Assembly (NCBI RefSeq): GCF_006912135.1
Contig: NZ_VIRS01000016.1
Span: 142,685 to 206,684, forward strand
Direction of reading: 5' to 3'
From: Cryptosporangium phraense
GTDB taxonomy: Bacteria; Actinomycetota; Actinomycetes; Mycobacteriales; Cryptosporangiaceae
DNA: 64,000 bases
Shown here piece after piece: positions 1 through 8,682 of the stretch; positions within the stretch are counted from its first letter, which is position 1; the number at the start of each line of letters is the position of its first letter. Position numbers and translations under genes: made by a program. The notes under the pieces were generated by a model that searched no databases, was not told the DNA's origin, and saw only the letters and a list, made by a program, of their open reading frames with translations.

Positions 1-572
1 TTTCGGTGTATCTACCGTCGCTGGCGGTGACGGACACTACAAGGTTCTGCCACCAAGGTCGCAGAACCTCCCGCGGCCCGGGCCACTCCGTCGGTGCCGC
101 AGACCGCGCAAGGACTGTCGGGCATGGAGCACGCCTGGCAAATGTGGCTAACCTCGATGGCGTACGCAGCCGAGTTAACCCCCGGGTATGTCGGAGACCT
201 AACGGCTGATCCCCACCGGGCCCGGCGGCCCGGTCGCGCAACTCCACGACGCCGGCGCCCGCCGAGCCGCCCGTACCGCTAACGGGCGCCGCGCCGCCAG
301 CCAGCAGCTACCGCCCCTCGGCCAGGGCCCCACCACCGCAACAGCACCACCGTCGCCGTCGACCCGCAGAAACACGACACGCACCTGCGCCCGCCGACAG
401 CCCACTGGCGCCCATCGGGCCTCGAACCCGCCACACCGGCAACCGCGCGAACTTGACTCCCCAGCACAAGTGGAGCGTCCATCCATCCCGCCGCCCGGCC
501 CGGCCGCCCACACCCGACGGCCGGACCGGGCAGCACTCGGCACCTCACTCAACGCCGACCGGAGACGCTGCC
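1..572. other. Gene-poor left edge of island, coding-like fragments only
   Basis: No intact gene can be supported here. A short frame at 94-282 (+) starts with a plausible helical segment (MEHAWQMWLTSMAY) but becomes arginine/proline-rich noise after about position 206. From there a different + frame looks coding-like (starting LIPTGPGGPVAQLHDAGA). This pattern suggests a frameshifted gene remnant. I do not recognise it. Confidence 0.25.
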
Positions 573-1184
573 ATGACCCCGCCCATGCGCGCACGCCCCA
601 GCGACACCGCCCCGATACCCGACGACGTCACCGACCTGCTCCTGTGGAAACTCGCCTACGACGTCGCCGCCGCCCACCAGCCCGGCCCCGACGGGCGCTG
701 CCCGAACTGGCAGTGCGCCAACACCATCGGCCCCTGCCCGACCAGGGCCGACGCTCATATCGCGATGCTCCTTGCCCGGCGTGGCAACGCCCGCAACTCG
801 GGGCCGACCTCGGCACGCCGCTCTCAACACACAACCCTTTCCAGTGCCCGCGGACTAGCGCAGGTCAGCCCGATCTTCCGGGGAGAACCGCAGGCATCCG
901 ATCTCCCGGGAACCCGAACCTGGTCCAAGCAGTTCACCGGCTGGTTCGCTCCACGATTCGGACAGCACCTAGCACCGCTGCGCAACACCGACAGTCGACG
1001 CAGCTCTCCGCGGACGATCGGCTCTCCACCCACCGGTCCGCCGGACGGCACGCGGCCGGATCCGGTGTCGACGCCGAACCCGGCTGCGGCCGGGCGATGG
1101 GTCTTCATGCGCCATGGGAACGCAGCCCGGAAGCCCTACCGGCCGCCATACTCGATGCCACCACATCTCGCCTGCGCCGGATAG
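573..1184 (+). CDS. Hypothetical island protein, C-terminal half doubtful
   Basis: The ATG at 573 follows a GGAG at about 8 nt spacing, so I prefer it to an in-frame ATG at 453. The first 70 residues look genuinely coding: an acidic/leucine-rich helix, then a Cys pair and a third Cys (CPNWQCANTIGPCPTRADA), the pattern of small Cys-containing proteins on actinobacterial mobile elements. After about residue 72 the composition becomes Ser/Pro/Arg-rich with no obvious fold, so the rest may be a frameshifted tail. Function unknown. Confidence 0.4.
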   Translation: MTPPMRARPSDTAPIPDDVTDLLLWKLAYDVAAAHQPGPDGRCPNWQCANTIGPCPTRADAHIAMLLARRGNARNSGPTSARRSQHTTLSSARGLAQVSPIFRGEPQASDLPGTRTWSKQFTGWFAPRFGQHLAPLRNTDSRRSSPRTIGSPPTGPPDGTRPDPVSTPNPAAAGRWVFMRHGNAARKPYRPPYSMPPHLACAG

Positions 1185-1238
1185 CAGACCAGGCCCGGTT
1201 CCTCGCCCAGCCGTTGCTTCTGGAGCTCGCGTCGCGCG

Positions 1239-1613
1239 TCAATCCTCGTCAAGGCCCGCGGGGAGGGTGATCGTGTGGGTGTAGTAGCCCGGAAGGTGGT
1301 CGGTCCAGGTCGTGGGCTCGGGACGCACGGTCCAGGGACATTCCTCATCCGGCCAGGCCGGGATAGGGGTCTCTCCGTCGTCGCCGTCGAAAAGCCGACC
1401 GTAGGGGATCCGGGATGCTGCCCCGGCCCCAATTACGCCAAGGGGACGGGCCGGCACAATCCCGAGTTCCGGTCGTCGATCGCTTCGGCTAGGACGTAGA
1501 ACGTGTGCCGCGAGCTGACCGCGAAGATGCGGCCCGGCCGCCCCGGCCACAAGTTCACCGGCCGGCCCGCCACCCAGCAGCTCCACCGGCACCGACCACC
1601 AGTCACCCGTCAT
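1239..1613 (-). pseudogene. Decayed copy of pRiA4b ORF-3-like protein
   Basis: The start (WWSVPVELLGGG) and end (YGRLFDGDDGETPIP) match the intact gene at 2507-3142 almost residue for residue. The centre does not. About 80 residues containing the conserved His and acidic positions are missing. The stretch after the N-terminus matches a different reading frame of the intact gene, which shows a frameshift as well as a deletion. The 12 bases upstream of both start codons are nearly identical (CACAATCAGC), supporting a duplication followed by decay. Confidence 0.7.
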
Positions 1614-1726
1614 GGCTGCTGATTGTGCCGCGAGGTGACGGGCCAGAGCGTCCCGCCAGCTGCGACGGCGAGGGAAGCAGCCGAGCCCGCGCGAGATCGC
1701 GCGGGCTCGGCGTCGGATTGGACCGG

Positions 1727-2056
1727 TCAGGCTTCGAGGGTGTGTGCCTGTCGGACAGGCTCGAGTGCAGTGCGCAAGGCGGCGGGATCGATGACGGCGC
1801 TGGTACCCGCCAGGCCCAGTTGCGCCGCGATGCGCCTGCCGTCATCGGTGAAGTAGAGCCAGAAGTCGTAGTCCAGCGCCCAGGTTCCCAGGCAGCGGAC
1901 GCACGCGGTCTGGAGGTGCTCGCAGAGGGCCGAATCCGCAGTGGGGATGCTGGTCGATTCGCCCTCAAGGTGGGCGTAGAGGCCGTTGTGGCCCTCGGCC
2001 GGCGGGCGGTCTTGCCGGTTGAGGTCGCTACCGAGTCCGGCTTGCTGAAGTGACAT
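1727..2056 (-). CDS. Hypothetical protein, 109 aa
   Basis: The start ATG at 2056 is preceded by GAGGA at good spacing. The product has a flexible Gln/Asp-rich N-terminus, then a Cys-containing helix (ALCEHLQTACVRCLG) and an aromatic segment (ALDYDFWLYFTDDGRRIA). There is no signal peptide or membrane segment. I do not recognise a family. It lies between the decayed and intact pRiA4b ORF-3-like genes on the same strand, with intergenic gaps on both sides. Confidence 0.55.
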   Translation of the reverse strand: MSLQQAGLGSDLNRQDRPPAEGHNGLYAHLEGESTSIPTADSALCEHLQTACVRCLGTWALDYDFWLYFTDDGRRIAAQLGLAGTSAVIDPAALRTALEPVRQAHTLEA

Positions 2057-2506
2057 GGAGTCCTCGCGAAGTCGTGGGGATCAAGGGATCGGCCAGCGCG
2101 GAAGCCCCTATCGCGGAGTTGGTCGATGAATCAGTGGTGGGCGTCATCCGGTCAGATACGTTGGTCGGGCGACGGTGGTCCGGCGCGGCCGACGTGATGG
2201 ACGCTCCACTCGATGGCGCTGGTCAAGTCGACGGCTCCACTCGGTTGCAGTGATTCAGCGCCCTTCCGCGACGCGGCCACCCTGCGTGTGACGTGATCAG
2301 CGGCCGGTCGTCGCTGGCATCCTCGCGCCGCCACCGGCGCGATTCTCCACATCGGATACGGACGCGATGAAGCCCGTCAGTACGATTAGCTCGCCAGGAC
2401 GGGTCACGACAGAACCAGAAGAGGGTCTCCCGCCGCGCTGCGGTTCTTACCAATCAGGACGGTGGCCTGTAAGGGCCCGAGCGGTTGGCACTGGTGTCGA
2501 ACCGCA
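2057..2506. other. Intergenic stretch with no supported gene
   Basis: Short open frames on both strands are Arg/Ser-rich with no start context. I see no RNA gene, repeat or strong hairpin. It may hold the promoter of the 1727-2056 gene near its left end. Confidence 0.4.
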
Positions 2507-3142
2507 TCAATCGTCGTCGTCGACGTCTGCGGGCAGGCTGAGCGTATGGGTGTACTGGCCCGGACAGTGATCGGTCCGCACCGTCGGCGCAGGTCGCCCG
2601 GTCCAGGGCCAGTCATCGCCCGGCGGCGCCGGAATGGGTGCCTCACCGTCGTCACCGTCGAACAACCGCCCATAGGGATCCGGGATGTATCCCCAGCCCC
2701 AGTACGCCAGGGGGCGGGCCGGCACGATCCCGAGCGCGGTCTCCGGGTCGAGCGGTCCGTCGCCGATTACGCAGCGATGGCGCCAGTTGTCCCCGAGGTC
2801 GAAGACATACCCGAACTCGTCGCCGAGACCTAGCAATGCCTCCAGCCGCACATGGTCAGCGTCGCGGTACCGGTCCGGCTCGTAGTCCTCGAGGTACTTC
2901 AGCTCCGTGACGTAGAGATCGTCGTAGTGATCGCCTCCAGCTGGGCTTGCCGCGGCGGGCACGGTGAACTCGTGCAGGTGGCTGCGGTCCCAGCGGGCGA
3001 ACGCGTCGTCGATCGCCTCGGCGAAGACATGAAACGTGTGGCGCGGATTGACCGCGAAGATCCGGCCAGGCCGCGGCCACAACTCGCCCGCCTGGCCGCC
3101 GCCCAGGAGCTCCACCCGCACCGACCACCAGCTGTGCGTCAT
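2507..3142 (-). CDS. Plasmid pRiA4b ORF-3-like protein (PRiA4_ORF3 family)
   Basis: This 211-residue protein matches the PRiA4_ORF3 family (Pfam PF07929), common on plasmids, islands and with IS1096-type elements; biochemical role unknown. Family hallmarks are visible: the opening beta strand (WWSVRVELLG), the segment RHTFHVFAEAIDDAFARWD with a helix, the HLHEF motif, the acidic FGYVFDLGDNWRHRC segment and the late PYGRLFDGDDGE. I use the ATG at 3142 because the sequence just upstream is conserved with the decayed copy at 1239-1613. An in-frame start at 3214 would add 24 low-complexity residues. The acidic C-terminus (DVDDDD) is intact. Confidence 0.75.
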   Translation of the reverse strand: MTHSWWSVRVELLGGGQAGELWPRPGRIFAVNPRHTFHVFAEAIDDAFARWDRSHLHEFTVPAAASPAGGDHYDDLYVTELKYLEDYEPDRYRDADHVRLEALLGLGDEFGYVFDLGDNWRHRCVIGDGPLDPETALGIVPARPLAYWGWGYIPDPYGRLFDGDDGEAPIPAPPGDDWPWTGRPAPTVRTDHCPGQYTHTLSLPADVDDDD

Positions 3143-3449
3143 GCCGCTGATTGTGACGCCGCAGACCGTCACCCGCGGGGCGGTCGACGGGGCCGTCTGG
3201 TGCTCCGCGCACACCGCTGCAGCCGCCGATCGGCGGCTGCCGCCCCTGGTGTGGCGAGGTCGCCGCCCAGCTGACCCGCTGGCGGGCGGAAACCCCGACC
3301 GGCTGCCGGTTACTCACGTCCTGGGAGCCGGGACGGTCGGCTCACCGCGGCTGGCCGCGGCGATCCCGGCGCCGCCTGACTAGCCGCCCTCGCATCGCGC
3401 CTTCCGCCCCAGGTCAAGGCCGTTCATGATGGTGAGGGAGCATCACAGT

Positions 3450-3659
3450 GTGTTGGTATCCGGCCGGTGGCGCATCGAGGAGATCTCGCCGACCGAGTCC
3501 TCCGGTCGGGCAGTTCAGGCACTTCTCCGGCTGAGCAAAGACGGCGACGTGGTGATCGACTGCCTGAACCTCACCGAGCTTGCCGGAGCCCTCGACCGGA
3601 TCCCCGGCGCGCCGACACTCGCCGAGTGGACCTCTGCCGACCTCGACGCCCCGGAGTAA
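3450..3659 (+). CDS. Small hypothetical protein, 69 aa
   Basis: The GTG at 3450 follows GGTGAGGGAG at about 9 nt, a better start than the ATGs at 3426 and 3429. The product looks like a compact alpha/beta domain: GRWRIEEISP, then a helix (AVQALLRLSK), then DGDVVIDCLNLTELAGALD and an acidic tail. No family recognised. It stands alone between the pRiA4b-like gene and the HAD-like gene. Confidence 0.5.
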   Translation: MLVSGRWRIEEISPTESSGRAVQALLRLSKDGDVVIDCLNLTELAGALDRIPGAPTLAEWTSADLDAPE

Positions 3660-3823
3660 CCGGCGTCGCCCCGGGCCCGCTACCGCGCCCAGAGCAGACC
3701 GCGAATCCGGAGTGAGGAACACAGTGGCATGGCGGGGAGTTCCGCGGCCAACGGTCACGACACGGCGCGATAACCAGTGCACTCCAGCGAAAACACGATG
3801 CCGTTTTCGTGTATTTATGTTCT

Positions 3824-4510
3824 GTGGCGAGACGGTTGATTCCCGATCAGCCGACACCAGCCCTGAACGCGCCGTGTCCCGCCTGTGACGCGCCGCCGGG
3901 GTCACCGTGCCGTCGCCGTGACCATCCCGGCGAACTTCGGGCGCGGCCTCATCCGCACCGCTACCGGTCACCGGCGGTGCTGGTCGACGTCGACGGAGTA
4001 CTGGCGGACCTGCGCCCGTTCGAACACGAACTGTCTGCCGGCGGCGAGACCGGCGCACGGAAGCGGTGGACGGCATTCTTCGCCCACATCCCCGAGGCCG
4101 GGCTCATCGAAGCCGGCGCCGAACTGGTCCACGCACTGACCGCGATCGGTGCGCGCGTGCAGTACTCCACGACCCGCCCGTACTGGGCTGCCCGCGCCAC
4201 CCGTGACTGGATGGCCACCCGCGGCCTACCCGCCGGGTACCTGTACTCCCGGTCGCCCGGCAACGGCAAGACCGGCTACGTCCACAGTCAGTTCCCCACG
4301 ATCGGTCCCGCCGCCACGATCAAGGCCGCGCACTGCGCCTTCGTCCATGACCGGGACGGACTGGGCGCATTCATCGACGACGAACCCGACGCCGTGACCA
4401 CGCTTCGTCACTCGGGCTATCCCGCCGTCCTGCTCAGCGAACTGTCCGCAGCCACCACCCAACAACTGCACAGTCTCACCCGGCACCGCCGGCTCGTGTC
4501 CATGACCTAG
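3824..4510 (+). CDS. HAD-superfamily phosphatase-like protein with N-terminal Cys motif
   Basis: The catalytic motif I of HAD phosphatases is clear (VLVDVDGVLADL, Asp55 and Asp57 from the GTG start). A Ser/Thr motif II follows (YSTTRPYWAARATRDWMA), then a DD motif (FIDDEPDA), so a phosphohydrolase or polynucleotide 3'-phosphatase-like activity is reasonable. Residues 18-34 contain a CPACDAPPGSPC motif followed by RRRDH, possibly a small metal site of a kind seen in actinobacterial phage and island proteins. No ribosome-binding site precedes the start. A TATTTAT box about 10 nt upstream suggests a leaderless transcript from GTG 3824. Substrate unknown. Confidence 0.65.
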   Translation: MARRLIPDQPTPALNAPCPACDAPPGSPCRRRDHPGELRARPHPHRYRSPAVLVDVDGVLADLRPFEHELSAGGETGARKRWTAFFAHIPEAGLIEAGAELVHALTAIGARVQYSTTRPYWAARATRDWMATRGLPAGYLYSRSPGNGKTGYVHSQFPTIGPAATIKAAHCAFVHDRDGLGAFIDDEPDAVTTLRHSGYPAVLLSELSAATTQQLHSLTRHRRLVSMT

Positions 4511-4520
4511 CCCGGACACG

Positions 4521-4664
4521 TCAATCAGCGATCTTCGGCGTGCCGGCGTCGAGGCTTTGACGTCGGCCGCCGCGCGGGTCGTGAACCTTGCCGAGAGACG
4601 GGCCGTGTGCTTGACGCGACCGGACCACGCCCGGAACGGTCGTATCGCAGGAGTAGCACCGCAT
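4521..4664 (-). CDS. Possible small Cys-containing protein, 47 aa
   Basis: The frame opens MRCYSCDTTVPG and keeps an actinobacterial codon pattern (about three quarters G/C at third positions) to its stop. There is no convincing ribosome-binding site and no recognised family. The stretch from 4665 to 4937 beyond it has no supported gene. Confidence 0.3.
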   Translation of the reverse strand: MRCYSCDTTVPGVVRSRQAHGPSLGKVHDPRGGRRQSLDAGTPKIAD

Positions 4665-4937
4665 CGTGTCGGCGTGCGCGCCCGGAACCCGCAAGCCGAC
4701 GCGCAGCGGGGCCGTGCCGCTGATGCACGGTGCGGCCCCGCAGCGGGCCATCAGCCCAGATCCTTGGTTCGCCTACCGGAGAACGCGCTGGATCAACCAC
4801 CGCCAGATTCGTCGCGGGCAGGCGAAGCCCTCCCACCGGCCATCCGGCGCCCTCGGCGGTTTCTTGCGGGTGCCCCATCGTGGGTCTCTTCGGAGAGGGC
4901 ACTCAGCCGAAACCTGTGTTACCGCAGGTACCTGCGC

Positions 4938-5744
4938 CTACGGTATGCGGGCGACGGTGCCGTAGGCGGAGGTCTCGTGGTCTTCGGGCATCGGCAGGCC
5001 CGCGGAGTCGTCACGGAGCCACCGGTGGATCAAAGACACGCCCGGCTCGACCAGTTCCAGGCCGTCGAAGAACCGCGCGAACTCCTCGTGGGTGCGAGGC
5101 TGCCCCTCGGCGCTGACGGCCGGTTCCAGGAGCTTGCGCTGATCAGGGTCGTAGTAGTCCCAGCTGTTGTGGCTCATCGCCAGGTACGAACCGGACGGCA
5201 GCGCGCCGACCAGTTGGCGCACCAGCCCGTAGGGGTTCTGCGCGTCTTTGAAGAAGTGCAGGACCGCGATCAAGCTCAGCCCGACCGGCTTCGTGAGGTC
5301 GAGGGTCCGGGTGACCTCGTCGCTGCGCAGGATGCTGTCCGGGTCGGACAGGTCGGCCTGGAGGTAGGCGGTCTGCCCTTGGGTGCTGCTGACGAGCAGC
5401 GCTCGCGCGTGGACGAGGACCAGCGGGTCGTGGTCGACATATACGACGCGGGCGTCCGGGGCGATGCCTTGTGCGACTTCGTGCAGGTTCGGTGAGGTCG
5501 GGATGCCGGTGCCGATGTCGAGGAACTGTCGGATGCCGGCCGTCGCGAGGTAGGCCGTGACGCGGTGCATGAAGAACCGGTTTTCCCGCGCCCAGGTCCG
5601 CAGGTTCGGCGCGACTGCTAACGCGGCCTCGGCCGATTCCCGGTCGGCGGCGAAGTTGTCCTTGCCGCCCAGCAGGTAGTCATACCGCCGCGCCGCGTGC
5701 GGTGTGGAGGTGTCGATGAGGCGCTGCGCGTCGTCGTCCGGCAT
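4938..5744 (-). CDS. SAM-dependent methyltransferase, DUF574 family
   Basis: The 268-residue product has the features of the actinobacterial DUF574/Methyltransf_19 family (PF04672): an N-terminal ARRYDYLLGGKDNF segment, the SAM-binding loop FLDIGTGIPT, the acidic end of strand 2 (VVYVDHDPLVL) and the catalytic-region segment GLSLIAVLHFF. Members are predicted class I methyltransferases of unknown substrate and are very numerous in Streptomyces and relatives. An AGGAG lies just before the ATG at 5744. The gene is monocistronic, with a 166-bp gap to the divergent gene at 5911. Confidence 0.85.
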   Translation of the reverse strand: MPDDDAQRLIDTSTPHAARRYDYLLGGKDNFAADRESAEAALAVAPNLRTWARENRFFMHRVTAYLATAGIRQFLDIGTGIPTSPNLHEVAQGIAPDARVVYVDHDPLVLVHARALLVSSTQGQTAYLQADLSDPDSILRSDEVTRTLDLTKPVGLSLIAVLHFFKDAQNPYGLVRQLVGALPSGSYLAMSHNSWDYYDPDQRKLLEPAVSAEGQPRTHEEFARFFDGLELVEPGVSLIHRWLRDDSAGLPMPEDHETSAYGTVARIP

Positions 5745-5910
5745 ATCTCCTGCTTCACCATGGCCCGCTGTGGCGCGCTCATCGTACTGACGGTGTTCAT
5801 CGGCCCAACGACCCGATACGGATGGTGCACCTCCATCGCATGAGGACGCGAATGGGCCGCAGCGATGGCGAGGCCCAACAAAGAGTTAGTCGCCGCCCTA
5901 CCCTCAGTAG

Positions 5911-6828
5911 ATGCCGAAATCGCGTGAACGTAAGCCGCGCCACCGCACCGGAACGCCCTCCGAATCCCGCGATATCAGCAGCCGAGGCGTCCTGCGTTCC
6001 ACTGCAGACCTGGCCGACCACCGGCCTCGGTTGCATCTTCGGCGTACGGATCCAGCGGATATTCGTCTGGTCATTGGCGTTCCACCGCTGTTCGTCGACT
6101 TGCGCGCTGAGCAGATGGGGGCACCCGCCGGCCGGTGCGTGGATGACTGCCTTACCCTCGCCTGCGCCTATGCCCAGCTCGGGTTCGTCGCGCAGGTCCG
6201 CGTCGCCCAGCTTGAGATCGTCGAGGAGCGGACCGGGCAGACCTGGAGCCACGGCGCGGCGACGCCCCGCTGGGACAACGACCTCCTGGACGGACATACC
6301 GTGGTGTGGCTGCCCGACGTGGGTTATTTAGTCGATGTGACCGCCGACCAATTCCCGCCGCTCGACGCGCGTTACGCCGGTCCGGTCATCGCACCCTTGT
6401 CCGCGCCCGGCGAAGCCGCCGCTCGCTTCGCTGCACCGATCGGCCACGGTGGCTTTGTCCTGCGCTACAAGCTCGCGCCCTGGCACGTCACCCGCGCCGC
6501 GCTCGATCATCCGCTGATCCGCGACGACGAAGCCGCCTACCGGCAACGGGGCATCAACGTCGCCGGCGCCACCATCGGGCTGCTCACGAACGCGCTCACA
6601 CCGCGACGAACCCGAGTCCTCACGCACGACCGGTCGGCGGCGCTGATCACCGCGGCTCGCCAGACGACTGTCGTCGACGACCCGCTGCTGGGCGCACGGT
6701 TCCGATGCTCGTCGCTCGGCGAGGACTCCCGGCTGCTTGCCCTCGATGAAATCCCGCTCCCGGACACAGTCCCACCGGCCGTCCCGATCCTGCTGTGGCC
6801 GACGGACCCATCATCCACAACCTCCTGA
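5911..6828 (+). CDS. Hypothetical protein, possible papain/transglutaminase-like enzyme
   Basis: I do not recognise a named family, but the order of key residues suggests a Cys-His-Asp hydrolase or transglutaminase-like fold. Cys76 (or Cys80) is in GRCVDDCLTLACAYAQLG at the start of a helix. His129 is in DGHTVVWLPDVG on a strand. Asp142 is in the next strand (YLVDVTADQFP). The first 50 residues are basic and disordered. The C-terminal 100 residues form another domain ending in a proline-rich tail. No signal peptide. There is no ribosome-binding site near ATG 5911, so the true start may lie further in. Confidence 0.55.
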   Translation: MPKSRERKPRHRTGTPSESRDISSRGVLRSTADLADHRPRLHLRRTDPADIRLVIGVPPLFVDLRAEQMGAPAGRCVDDCLTLACAYAQLGFVAQVRVAQLEIVEERTGQTWSHGAATPRWDNDLLDGHTVVWLPDVGYLVDVTADQFPPLDARYAGPVIAPLSAPGEAAARFAAPIGHGGFVLRYKLAPWHVTRAALDHPLIRDDEAAYRQRGINVAGATIGLLTNALTPRRTRVLTHDRSAALITAARQTTVVDDPLLGARFRCSSLGEDSRLLALDEIPLPDTVPPAVPILLWPTDPSSTTS

Positions 6829-7037
6829 AGCGACACGAACCGGTCGTTTCTTGCTTTCCGGTACTTATCGCTCAATGCTGTGGGCGGCGATTAAGGGCGC
6901 CACGTCGAAGGTCGCACCCGGAGATAGACGACCGGTCTCGGCGGAAAGGGCTCGGCCTCACCCCACCGTCCCAGCAAACGAGTGTGCGACTGGCGCTGGC
7001 TTTCCGCATCGACCGGGCGATGCCGCGGAGGTTCACG

Positions 7038-8030
7038 ATGCCCAAGTCCCTGCTTAAAACGCTGGCCCGTCAATGCCGCCGCTACACCGGCGAGCGCTAC
7101 CAGAAGGCCCTCACCAGGCTGGCCGCCGACCCTGGCGCGCCACCGATCCCCATCGCCTCACCGGCCCAGGCCCAACTCGAGGCTGAAGTGCTCGCCGGCC
7201 TCGGGCAAGGATGGGTCACCGATTCCCACGGCGCCCCGCCCACGGAAACCCCGTTCGCCCTGACCTCGGTCACGCCACTACCCGACGCGCTCGAAGTCAC
7301 TGTTCAGGACATCGCGCTGCCCGACGTCATTACCGCACTCTTGCCGACCACCGATGAACAAAGCAACACGTCCGGCATCGCCGGCCTGCGCTTCCGGCTC
7401 CAGCCCAGTGGCGTGGAGCTGACCCGGCTGGACTTGCCCGGCGTGGTCCGTATCACCGGCGTTACACCCGCGCAGTGGTGGCAGGCCTACGCCGTCGCCG
7501 AAGCCGACACCGATGTCCCGATCCTGTCCGGCCACCACCCCGACCGGATGCACCCTGCCGAAGAAGCCCACGCCCGCGCCTACTGCCCCGGCTACAGCCC
7601 CCGGCACGACGAACCCCGCGACCAGGCACTCGCTGCACTCACCTCCGCGTTCCTGCGCCGCCACATGATCTTCCGGACCCCCGAGGTGACCTCCATCGAT
7701 CTCTGGAGCAACCCCGACTCCCTGGAAGTCGAATGGTTCGGCCCGCTCACCCACACCCAGGCCGTCACCGACCTCTGCGACCCCGTCTTCGGGCTCGGCG
7801 GCACGCCGAGCAAAGACTGCGAGTGCGAGCGTCATTCCTGGTGCTTCGTCATCCCCGTGATCACCGACCCGGTGTTCGGGACCTGCGTCGCGCTCCGGCA
7901 TAACCGCCACCACGACACCGACGACGAACTCGCGGACAACCTCCGGGACGACTGGCGCCGCAAGCACCGGTCCGAGCGACTCAGCCAGATGGAACGATGG
8001 CACGGTGCCCGTCCACGCACGCAGCGGTGA
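7038..8030 (+). CDS. Hypothetical protein, 330 aa
   Basis: GGAGG at 7027-7031, 6 nt before the ATG at 7038, fixes the start; the frame is open further upstream but that extension lacks coding character. The product begins with a basic helix (MPKSLLKTLARQCRRYTGER) and is then mixed alpha/beta. A late segment contains several Cys and His residues (SKDCECERHSWCFVIPV), possibly a metal site. No membrane segment and no recognised family. Confidence 0.6.
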   Translation: MPKSLLKTLARQCRRYTGERYQKALTRLAADPGAPPIPIASPAQAQLEAEVLAGLGQGWVTDSHGAPPTETPFALTSVTPLPDALEVTVQDIALPDVITALLPTTDEQSNTSGIAGLRFRLQPSGVELTRLDLPGVVRITGVTPAQWWQAYAVAEADTDVPILSGHHPDRMHPAEEAHARAYCPGYSPRHDEPRDQALAALTSAFLRRHMIFRTPEVTSIDLWSNPDSLEVEWFGPLTHTQAVTDLCDPVFGLGGTPSKDCECERHSWCFVIPVITDPVFGTCVALRHNRHHDTDDELADNLRDDWRRKHRSERLSQMERWHGARPRTQR

Positions 8031-8313
8031 CCAGGCGGACAGAGGTAACTGCCTCGAACCGAAGCCCAGACGGCACGAGCTTCTTGCGCCGCCCTGGCGG
8101 TCCAGCAAGCGTGCGGCCGACTGCCCGTGAGCTTCGGCCAGCAGCCTTCCCCGTCCTTCCCAGCCGCACCGCTCACACCGTACGAACTCCTCGGTTCCCG
8201 ACGTTGTCGCCCCAGCTATCTCAGGGCAGAGGGCCGTCCTGGCGGGGGCCGCCCGCGATCAGCAGACGACGAGACGGCTACCGACGTGGATGCCCACACC
8301 GTTTGCCGGTGGC

Positions 8314-8520
8314 TCATCTGCCGATGATGCGGTCGAGTGGGATCAGGGAAACGCCCGCGGTGGAGAGCCCGGCTACCAGCGCCACCGGCAGTGAGGCGCC
8401 GCCCCACAGCGTTAGCCCGCCCATGACCGCGCCGGCGAGAAGCGCGATCACGATGATCAGCGCGGAACGCATCGGCAGCAGGGGCGGGGGCGTCGGATCG
8501 GTCGTCGTAGGCCTACTCAC
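8314..8520 (-). CDS. Small membrane protein with two transmembrane segments
   Basis: The GTG at 8520 is preceded by GGGAGGAG at about 8 nt. The 68-residue product has a Thr/Pro-rich cytoplasmic lead, then two hydrophobic segments (starting SALIIVIALLAGAVMG and LPVALVAGLSTAGVSL) separated by a short turn, and a basic end (DRIIGR). This is a two-helix hairpin of unknown function. It lies divergent from the gene at 8683. Confidence 0.6.
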   Translation of the reverse strand: MSRPTTTDPTPPPLLPMRSALIIVIALLAGAVMGGLTLWGGASLPVALVAGLSTAGVSLIPLDRIIGR

Positions 8521-8682
8521 GGGTGGAACTCCTCCCGCCCCGGTGGCGGGGCGCTCGCGGTTGTGTTCGGCGAGTTTTCCCTCTGTCGCAACGCGACAGC
8601 GACACGGTCGAGGTCATGGCGGAGCGGCACGGTCTCTACTCATCGATTCATCTAGTCTTCCTACGAGGAGAGGTAGTGCTAT

